Source: Pseudo-nitzschia pungens (taxonomy: Eukaryota > Bacillariophyta > Bacillariophyceae > Bacillariales > Bacillariaceae). From it: a stretch of DNA of 64,000 bases. The translations under genes and the position numbers were made by a program. The stretch spans positions 248,001-312,000 of the forward strand of contig CM074765.1 of assembly GCA_037355855.1 (NCBI GenBank), written 5' to 3'. This document shows positions 58,101 through 64,000 of this stretch, piece after piece. The notes beneath the pieces are model-generated. The model saw only the letters and a program-made list of their open reading frames with translations. It did not search any database and was not told where the DNA came from. Position 1 is the stretch's first letter, and every line of letters starts with the position of its first letter.

Positions 58101-59907
58101 TGCCATTTCCATGGGATCCCTCCTGGTTCTGGCTCTCCCACTGGCGTGCCTCGCTGGAATGTTTGCCCGGCTGGGACTCGTTGATCTTTCCAATTCGATC
58201 CTTGAGGGATGCTTCCGAAGCTTCCTCCAACTTAATGTCCTGGGCTGGTTGCTGTCTCCAATCTTCCGTTGGGGCGACCGGTATCCGGTGCTCGTTGCTA
58301 TTTATTCTCTATTTATGATTGCTTTGGCATCCTACGAGGCATCGTCGCGGACGAAGTACACCCACGAGGACCAATTATACGTAGTTGCGAAGTCTCTCGC
58401 CATGAATGTGGGTTGGATTGTGCTCTGGGCCTTTGGAGTGGTGTTGAAGCCAAAACCCCTGTGGAACCCACGATACCTCATCCCGATTGTCGGAATGTTG
58501 CTGGCCAATTCCATCAATGGCGTTTCGATCGCCCTAGATACGCTCACGACGTCCCTGGTGGAGCGAAGAGCCGAGGTGGACCTGTACCTGAGTTTTGGTG
58601 CTACGCAGTACGAAGCCGTCTCGGGAATGGTCGCCCACGCGATCCAGAAAGGAGCGACACCCTCGCTCAACATTATGTGTGTGGTGGGGATTGTGAGCAT
58701 TCCAGGTATGATGACGGGCCAGATCCTGGGCGGATCGCGCCCGATGGTTGCCGCACGGTACCAGGCCATGATGCTCGTGCTGATTGCTCTCGCCACGCTC
58801 TCGACGATTTTTGTCAGTTCGTCTCTGACGGTCCTGTCGGCATTTTGCTCGCACCAGATTTTGAGGCCCGAGCGACTCGTCAGAAATCGCAAACGAAGCT
58901 TGGGACGCTTGATTCTGTGGGCCTGGGGGTACGTGTTTGGAGGCATCGACAATGTCCCCATGGGAGCGAAACTCGGATCCATGGGGGAGTCGTCGATGAC
59001 TCCGACCGCATCCAAGACCAACTTTCATGTTCTTTCGGTCCGAAAGGGATACGACAATGGAGGAGACGTTCTATTGCAGGCGATGGACCTCGGCAAGCAC
59101 TTTGGGGACGAGAAAGACGTCGTCGCGATCAAATCCCTGTTTTACGGTTTCTCTCTGGACATTGACGAGGGAGACCTTTATTTCGTGAGCGGACCGAACG
59201 GTTCCGGCAAGTCACAGCTCCTGAGAATCTTGGCCGGTCTCAGTCCCTTCCAAGACGGTAGTCTTCGATTGGAAGGGAAGGACTGGGAGAAGGACTACGA
59301 TGGAAAACTCGCTGTCACCTGGAGAAAGGATATCCGGTACGTCCCCCAAACCAGGGTTCAGATCCCCGGCACTCCTCGCCAGTTCATCAGGAGGATTCGG
59401 TCCTTCCACTCTTGGAGGGAGAGCGACACCGACGAGCATCGTTACAGGCAAGCCTTGTACATGAATCACCGCATCTTGCAGTATCTCGATCAATGGGGCC
59501 TTGGTCCCGACTGCCTGGATCGCGACTGGTCGATGCTCTCGGGAGGCGAATCTCAGCGAGTTCTGATTGCCATTGCCATGGCCTCTCGCCCTAAGCTTCT
59601 CCTGTTTGACGAATCGACCTCGGCGCTGGATCCCGGCTCAAAACTTGCGGTGGAGGCCAGCGTGATGGAGTACGTGGAGAATTACGAGGGTGGCGTGGTG
59701 TGGGTGTCTCACGAGGAGGAGCAAGCGGATCGCATGAAATTGACAATGACGGCGGCGATGCATCCGGGGCCTTCTACAGTGATTGAGGAAGTTCCAATAC
59801 CATCTGTCGGCATCGAGGACGTTCCAAGACCCTATGCAGGGGTCGAAGAAGGTGCATACTATCCAAGGCCTTCCGCAGTGGTGGAAGAAGGTCCTTACCA
59901 CTACTAA
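55177..59907 (+). CDS. Fusion of a long disordered N-terminus with FetB-like permease and FetA-like ABC ATPase
   Basis: 1576 residues in one uninterrupted frame. Residues 1-970 are Ser-, Asn/Thr- and acid-rich, with a SUMO-interaction-like DAVIDLCNSEDE (332-343), a moderately ordered stretch near 390-560 (LKQFCDPETTIYSFHDLD, FEANADFDAVVKAFTHV) and no signal peptide. From about 979 (MGSLLVLALPLACLAGMF) a multi-helix permease follows, with LSFGATQYEAVSGM and GIVSIPGMMTGQILGG, diagnostic of the UPF0014/FetB (ALS3) family. The ATPase then has Walker A GPNGSGKS (1339), signature LSGGESQR (1454), Walker B LLLFDES and the H-loop VWVSHEEE. Bacterial FetAB exports iron; plant ALS3-STAR1 handles aluminium/UDP-glucose. 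Fusion of permease and ATPase gives a half-transporter. The N-terminus could be a separate gene if an unseen end lies before 58111. Confidence 0.85.
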   Translation: MSSSSSESSSESSSDSSAASSSSASSRESSRESSRAASLAASADRTKTAPVRVTPRLARPWWPESVPTGSAKTTSSPSFLTPCTGKDTAAASRSSGNPFPALSKNSMYTALSDLMKLNQRTSNGGTSTSGRSSSNDIEEEDHPKPGTVPESIDLLRSDADDNDGMFADATETNSSSFSSSSSDSSSSSFSSSSGSSSSGSGSSGNKRPAQKLLERVSSFHEKIRKRHQEMPRRGLRERQMMRRRAASIQATSDVIKKALSAKSNIISPIRCPLTGTPYPPTLTVGQLQSKRTITESASTTASSSNSNSNNARNTESNSANACTSTSTSTSTDAVIDLCNSEDEASNKPIPKPNPGLEVMRLLIGARNTNETPPATLPKEASPIPKEKRQSIVLRIPLRRLVVRNTQDPVKRYNRTDHQPVLWLKQFCDPETTIYSFHDLDFTLDLPKLGDDDFVHRRVLTRVGKAIRFTTFQRQAAENPATGVGSFCRLRGLASPASTLDDPSPQALKSSVLLEFEANADFDAVVKAFTHVSDRGLMAVGSLVFGSVLARDLLGSDPREDESIIKAQTAKSPTKYPRPFSQLDDPQPAKKHKASSEAKDVASPVTTTTVQNAAKGADTAPGFEEQPTAVGEQQPDPVIETRQYIASQHTINLMRAIDLATSKTKYHGATPSSSEKRKSETEARNRETQTAAEEPSPKKQKIASDDDDRSAPIDHDNRSSEPPKESQEQPPTPVPASCRDAEESASANVASLPFSWDGTFRIIGQSDSPEDTKEERSASESVATKQSKSESESKPSPSKEAAEDAGDHHEATEYTKVQFPLCDTENRVPEGESPSSEEHSSVEEENEAENEGEVSADSDSDRLETGLEVESRDEEELRYRNNEGQIGIVREVRALLGDIVSSIVERAGGRRQETARDIGDGNDDNDENELWNFMTERMVRPENNLLLKYNAEEAEAEDLAAELELDEQEQDHDPITAISMGSLLVLALPLACLAGMFARLGLVDLSNSILEGCFRSFLQLNVLGWLLSPIFRWGDRYPVLVAIYSLFMIALASYEASSRTKYTHEDQLYVVAKSLAMNVGWIVLWAFGVVLKPKPLWNPRYLIPIVGMLLANSINGVSIALDTLTTSLVERRAEVDLYLSFGATQYEAVSGMVAHAIQKGATPSLNIMCVVGIVSIPGMMTGQILGGSRPMVAARYQAMMLVLIALATLSTIFVSSSLTVLSAFCSHQILRPERLVRNRKRSLGRLILWAWGYVFGGIDNVPMGAKLGSMGESSMTPTASKTNFHVLSVRKGYDNGGDVLLQAMDLGKHFGDEKDVVAIKSLFYGFSLDIDEGDLYFVSGPNGSGKSQLLRILAGLSPFQDGSLRLEGKDWEKDYDGKLAVTWRKDIRYVPQTRVQIPGTPRQFIRRIRSFHSWRESDTDEHRYRQALYMNHRILQYLDQWGLGPDCLDRDWSMLSGGESQRVLIAIAMASRPKLLLFDESTSALDPGSKLAVEASVMEYVENYEGGVVWVSHEEEQADRMKLTMTAAMHPGPSTVIEEVPIPSVGIEDVPRPYAGVEEGAYYPRPSAVVEEGPYHY

Positions 59908-60413
59908 TTGGGTTATGTGTTGGGGTCAAGCCAGATGCAAGCTGGGAGGCAGCCAATTACTCCTTCTGCTTGCAATGTTTTCAATTTAGACGACGGTGTA
60001 GCATTGTTTATTGCAAAGTTATTATATTGTTAACAATATAAAAATATAAAGATGAATCAATAGTATGGATCTCTGCTTTTTCACCGCATTCCCAAAAGGG
60101 ATTCCCAGGGGATACGTTGCGTGCAAATGACGGATAGAAGGCACATGTATTTGGATTCTCAAAATCTTCGTGACGGATAACGATCTTGCATTCGTTTGAA
60201 ACTATTCATCTCATGGGTGAAAACCATTGCCATGTATCTATCTTTCGTTTGGTCGTTTGGTTTCCATAGATCCCGTCTCCGATTCCCGAATTGCTTTTGC
60301 CGTTTGAACATCGCTTCGGGTGCATACAAGCAAACAAAGTACCGTTGTATTCGGACCACACCGTCTCTACTTTTTGTGGATCGGGCGGCTCCTCCCGACT
60401 ACTGGTAGCCGTT
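59908..60413. other. Spacer between convergent genes
   Basis: AT-rich 3' flank with AATATAAAAATATAAAG near 60036. No gene seen. Confidence 0.5.
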
Positions 60414-61013
60414 CTACCACACACCCTCGTCCAGCGGCCAGTCCCCGAGGGCGCTCGCGCCCCTCGCCTCGGCCGGCAAAAACGCCATTTCGTCTCCGGT
60501 TTGGTCGTCCAGTACCACGAGGGCCGGGACCCCCGACCTCCGGCCAAACCCAAAGGCCAACGACTCGGACCCGGCCCAGATGTTGAATCGTTTCTTGCAG
60601 TCGGCCGCCTGGTCCTTGGTCAGCGTCATCATGCCCAGCGCCGCCGCGCGCTTCAGGGCATCGTCGTCGGATCGATCGGACGGAACATAGACCAATTCCA
60701 CCGGTTTGCCGCTGTCGCTGGCCGCCTCGCGAAAGGAATTCAGGGCCGGTTCGAAGGACGTGCACATGGGGCACCATCCGGCGGAAAAGTAGAGCGCGAC
60801 GCGCTTGCCGGCCAATCGATCCCTCAGGGCATCGCCGGAGACGAGGGCGTCCGACTCGGTGTCCGACAGGGGCGGCAGAGACGAAATGGCGTCGGCGGAA
60901 GCGGCCCTTCGCGAGCTCGGGGTCCGGATCGTGGAGGGGAGCACAAAGGCCATGGAGTGCGGGAGGCAGCTCATTGACACGATGATGGCGAATCTGACGA
61001 GAGAGAGGAGCAT
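60414..61013 (-). CDS. Plastid-targeted thioredoxin-fold protein (nucleoredoxin/tryparedoxin-like)
   Basis: 199 residues from the ATG at 61013, chosen because MLLSLVRFAIIVSMSCLPH is a good signal peptide ending SMAFVLPS, an ASAFAP junction. The mature protein has VALYFSAGWCPMC with a WCPMC redox site (80-84), VELVYVPSDRSDDD, and the cis-Pro loop GVPALVVLDD near 161-170. Spacing matches the tryparedoxin/nucleoredoxin-like thioredoxin fold, a thiol-disulfide oxidoreductase. It ends DWPLDEGVW. It is divergent from the PRMT-like gene, which also has a plastid presequence, with 537 nt between start codons. Expected in the plastid stroma or periplastid space; substrates unknown. Confidence 0.88.
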   Translation of the reverse strand: MLLSLVRFAIIVSMSCLPHSMAFVLPSTIRTPSSRRAASADAISSLPPLSDTESDALVSGDALRDRLAGKRVALYFSAGWCPMCTSFEPALNSFREAASDSGKPVELVYVPSDRSDDDALKRAAALGMMTLTKDQAADCKKRFNIWAGSESLAFGFGRRSGVPALVVLDDQTGDEMAFLPAEARGASALGDWPLDEGVW

Positions 61014-61550
61014 CGTTTCGGAGGGGATGGTGGGATGAAGTGTGCGGGGGAGGTATGATTTCTTTCTTGGTAGATGATTTGTTTGCCTTGAAAAATTACT
61101 GTAGCGGTACAAGATACAAGATGATGATGACGGTTCTGATGATGATGTGAAGGATTTCGATGAATGGATTCTACAATAGAAATAAGGATGGAGATAATAT
61201 ACCAATATTATCATGGAATGAATTGATGAATGAATGAATCAATCCTGCGCTGAGAAAGCTCCATACGTCAGTCCCCTTTTCGATGATGGTTGATGATTGG
61301 AAGTTTCATGTTTTACCGGTATCTAACGATACAAGCAAGCTACTCGCACATTGTTCTACGAAAAACTCAAACTAACTAGAACTTCATACTTGCATTCCGA
61401 ATCCAAAACATCACTAGAGACAAATCAACACCAACGTATTCGTACCGGTACGATACTGTTGGTACACTTTTTCATTAGTAAGACAAAGAATATAAAGCCA
61501 GGGGCATCCAACTAGAAACACAGCTTGATCGATCGAAAGCGGGATCAGCA
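61014..61550. promoter_or_regulatory. Shared divergent promoter region
   Basis: Only 537 nt separate the two start codons, so both promoters lie here. It contains TTTACCGGTATC (about 61313) and CGTACCGGTACGATAC (about 61441), the same palindromic word found in most other intergenic regions. Promoter assignment is inferred from position. Confidence 0.5.
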
Positions 61551-63083
61551 ATGGCGATGGAAAATAATAACAATAACAGACGCAACAATTCGCGGAACCT
61601 TGCACACTGCTCGCTTTCTATGCTGGTAATCTTGGCGCTGTTCTTGCCTTGGTCTGCGACCACCGACGCCTTTGCGGTTCCTTCGGTCCAGACACAACAC
61701 ACAAAACTCTTCGGAACCTCCCCATCGCTCGAGGAAACCAACAGCGAGCTATTGTCCTGCATACGGACCGACAAGGATGAGCCTAACACCCTTTCCAGGA
61801 GATCGGCGTTGATGTCGGCCGCCAAATCGGCGTCGGCCGCATTCCTGGCCCTCTCCATCGATCCCTCCCGGGCAAACGCCTATGCCTCCGAGGCAACAAC
61901 TACCACTACCGTCACCCCCATCCAGGCCAAGTGGAAGGCCGTCGACGGCCTCAACACCATGGAGGAATCCACCAAGAATTTCGTCGGTTTTGACGCCTCC
62001 GCCTACCAGGCCATGATCAACGACCAGAGTCGAACCCCAATGTTCTACAAGGTCATGGCCGATCGCATCGACGACGGAAAGGGTGCTTCCACCGTCCTGG
62101 ATCTGGGAACGGGTCCCTTTGCCATTTTCGCCATCAAGGCCGCCGAGCTCGGCGCCAAAAAGGTCTACGCCATCGAGGCCAACCCAAAGGCCGCCGAAAT
62201 GGCCCGCGAGACGATCCGAAAAAAGGGATTCGAGGACATTATCACCGTTCTCGAAGGATTTTCGACCGACGTGAGCCTCCCCGACGGCGACAAGGCCGAT
62301 CTGATCGTGGCGGAGATCATCGGATCGATCGCCTCGGAGGAGGGCGTGGTGGCGACGATTGCCGACGCCCATAGGCGCTTCGCCAAGAATCCGGCGTCGG
62401 ATGCGAGCTGGATCCCGTCGCGGGTCCAGACCTATATGGCGCCGGCCTCGTACACGCTGCACAACTTGTTTGGACCGCCCGGCTTTGACTGGTCCAAGCT
62501 CGACGGGGAACCGGTCCGGTTCAACTGCCGGGACGAGGGATTGCAGCTGCTGGCGGATCCCCAAATGGTCGAGGACATTCGCTTCGCCACCATCGACAAG
62601 CTTTCGTCGTCCAACCGCAAGACGCTGGACTTTGCCGTCGACACCTCGCGGACCGTCACCAACACGGACAAGCTCGTCAAGGAACTCCAGGCGAACAAAC
62701 TGGGCAAGTCGGAGGCGATCCGGGTTGCCGACGCCACGGCGCACTCGTTTTCGGGAATGGCCTTTTGGCCCCGCCTGATTCTGGGGAGCGACGTCGACGG
62801 GAACGCGGACACGATCAACTCGCGGCAGTTTCCCGGCGGGGGTCACCAGCGGAGCCACTGGCAGACCGTCCTGCCCATCATGAAGGACCGGCCGGTTGCG
62901 GTGACCGGCGGGGACACCATTTCCGTGGCGATCGACTTTGAGGTCCCCACTTGGTTCCAAGGGCACCAGCGATCTACAGACGCCGGCGACGTACCAACTG
63001 GACGGGAAGGTCACGTCGTCGGTGGCGGCCCGGCCGGAACCCGCGCTGATGTGAGCGCGAGCGTCAGCGTCAGCGTGAATTGA
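61551..63083 (+). CDS. PRMT-like methyltransferase with plastid and twin-arginine lumen signals
   Basis: 510 residues. Signal peptide SMLVILALFLPWSA then TTDAFAVPS (ASAFAP junction, Phe 41). A second signal follows: LSRRSALMSAAKSASAAFLA with twin Arg at 83-84 and a likely cut after RANA (about 110). The catalytic part has SAM motif I VLDLGTGPFAIF (182-193), acidic YAIEANPKA (207-215) and a loop AEIIGSIASEEG (254-265) resembling the PRMT double-Glu loop, though PRMTs usually have SEWMG. A methyltransferase in the thylakoid lumen would be unusual. The last 40 residues are odd: one base fewer at TTCC (62957) would open KGTSDLQTPATYQLDGKVT and stop at 63054. The present ending is Ser/Val repeats. 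Confidence 0.85.
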   Translation: MAMENNNNNRRNNSRNLAHCSLSMLVILALFLPWSATTDAFAVPSVQTQHTKLFGTSPSLEETNSELLSCIRTDKDEPNTLSRRSALMSAAKSASAAFLALSIDPSRANAYASEATTTTTVTPIQAKWKAVDGLNTMEESTKNFVGFDASAYQAMINDQSRTPMFYKVMADRIDDGKGASTVLDLGTGPFAIFAIKAAELGAKKVYAIEANPKAAEMARETIRKKGFEDIITVLEGFSTDVSLPDGDKADLIVAEIIGSIASEEGVVATIADAHRRFAKNPASDASWIPSRVQTYMAPASYTLHNLFGPPGFDWSKLDGEPVRFNCRDEGLQLLADPQMVEDIRFATIDKLSSSNRKTLDFAVDTSRTVTNTDKLVKELQANKLGKSEAIRVADATAHSFSGMAFWPRLILGSDVDGNADTINSRQFPGGGHQRSHWQTVLPIMKDRPVAVTGGDTISVAIDFEVPTWFQGHQRSTDAGDVPTGREGHVVGGGPAGTRADVSASVSVSVN

Positions 63084-64000
63084 GTTTGAGTCTGAGTCTG
63101 AGTCGAGTCGGGCAATGAAACGAAGTAAAATGCAATCCTATGCATCGAAGACAGAAAAAATGACCGAAACGAAACCCAAAAACAATTGCGTGGACGAAAT
63201 GTCCGGACACCACTACTGCTTTGAGAATACTACTCTAGACCCAAAATATGTCCCACTGTTTGCAAAGCATCATGTTTGGTTAGGACATGTAAAGATCTCA
63301 ACCCAAATCGAATACCCGTGTAACAAGTATTGGTATTAATAAAATACTGAGTAGCAGATTGCGTTTGGGTTGGAATTCGAATCAACGTCAAAACGATTCG
63401 TCGTCGTCGGAGGTCGGAGATCGTTGCGATGATCGGTTTGGTGTTGTTTCAATTCCTATTTGAGAGGCATATCCTACTATGTTCGTGTCCTCGTCGAAAA
63501 CAGCAGTCCTTATCTTCAGGGTCTCTTTCTCTCGTTTTTGATCTGTCCATGACCAGAAAGGGTCTCTTTCTCTCGTTTTCGATCTGTCCATGGTATCCAT
63601 CTTTTTCTCCCTCCTTCAGAGCTCTTCAATCCAGAATGACGTAGCGATTGCTTCGCAGGTCATAAATGGTGGATCTCGACTGACCTGTTCAATATTGATC
63701 TGCGATCACTGGAATCATTTTTCGTTTACCGGGCCATTTCGATGGCCAACTTCGAAGGCCAACTTCGATGGCCTCTTTGATGGACGAGAGATTGTTGTGA
63801 TCACAAGGAACCCTGGAACCGAATCGAGGAAAACCAGCGATCTCGAGACGTTGACCACGTATTGACCGGACTGCGTCCGACCGGAACCGGCTGCCGATGT
63901 GAGCCTGGTAAAGCGCAACCCGAAGAATGGAAGAAAGAAACCAAGAAATCATACATGCAAGCCAACAACGGCACGGGCGAAAGGGCTGGAACGCAAGTAC
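63084..64000. other. Right-edge region, no firm gene
   Basis: A minus-strand frame at 63388-63600 (KIRTAVFDEDTNIVGYASQIG) could be a C-terminal exon of a gene lying to the right. Another duplicated word, GGCCAACTTCGA(A/T)GGCC, is at 63747-63775. Evidence is too weak for a call. Confidence 0.35.
63518..63592. repeat. 34-nt direct repeat, two copies, period 41 nt
   Basis: 63518-63551 and 63559-63592 are identical except for one T/C difference, a recent short tandem duplication. Confidence 0.9.

Noticed and set aside
56704..58230. 508-codon minus-strand frame
   Set aside because: Antisense to the disordered segment of the ABC fusion.
61749..63014. 421-codon minus-strand frame
   Set aside because: Antisense to the PRMT-like gene, which has SAM and targeting motifs.
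1..64000. CRISPR arrays, rRNA and tRNA genes
   Set aside because: No evenly spaced repeats with unique spacers, no rRNA blocks, and no sequence with both A and B box tRNA promoters and cloverleaf arms was found by eye.

Overview
The window is nuclear DNA from a photosynthetic stramenopile, most probably a diatom. Genes are separated by 0.5-5 kb of AT-richer DNA. Spliceosomal introns of about 150-350 nt have clear GT..AG ends, and one has a TACTAAC branch point. At least six predicted proteins begin with a signal peptide followed by an Ala-Phe style junction (AFV, AFA, DAF, GFA), the ASAFAP-type presequence used to enter the four-membrane secondary plastid. The edge gene at the left looks like a family that I recall from pennate diatoms; that placement is from memory and is an inference. 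A 500-nt run of N at 40165-40664 shows that this is a draft assembly.

Left part (1-18 kb): an ankyrin-like diatom protein that runs off the left edge, a poly-Q protein with SUMO-interaction-like motifs and a Cys-rich module, a spliced single-pass membrane protein with a Spondin N-terminal domain, a small plastid membrane protein, a seven-helix receptor, a vanadium haloperoxidase-like enzyme, and two weakly supported genes. A gene-poor stretch follows from about 18 to 26 kb. It holds one probable gene at 22.3-23.0 kb and, from 23.5 to 25.7 kb, four stem-loops. Middle part (26-39 kb): small plastid membrane or lumen proteins, a Ser/Arg-rich 876-residue protein, a two-exon plastid membrane protein, a probable Tat-dependent thylakoid lumen protein and a two-exon C2/class 3 lipase with a plastid-type presequence.

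From 39.7 to 48.9 kb three genes cannot be read in one frame: a gene of unknown function split by the N gap, a GT25 glycosyltransferase, and a type II membrane protein with a GGHS motif. The frame changes are all 1 nt and most fall at short G/C runs, so homopolymer errors in the assembly are as likely as gene decay. Right part (51.8-64 kb): a three-exon metacaspase; a 1576-residue polypeptide joining a 970-residue disordered segment to a FetB-type permease and a FetA-type ATPase; a thioredoxin-fold protein with a plastid presequence, divergent from a PRMT-like methyltransferase that carries both a plastid presequence and a twin-arginine lumen signal.

No operon, CRISPR array, rRNA or convincing tRNA was seen. 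The genes do not form one pathway. The commonest shared theme is plastid targeting: 8.7, 31.4, 32.8, 34.8, 38.4, 60.4 and 61.6 kb, and possibly 26.3 kb. Intergenic DNA is full of short palindromic words (TACCGGTA, GTACGTAC, AAGGTTAC/GTAACCTT) that are largely absent from the coding regions.
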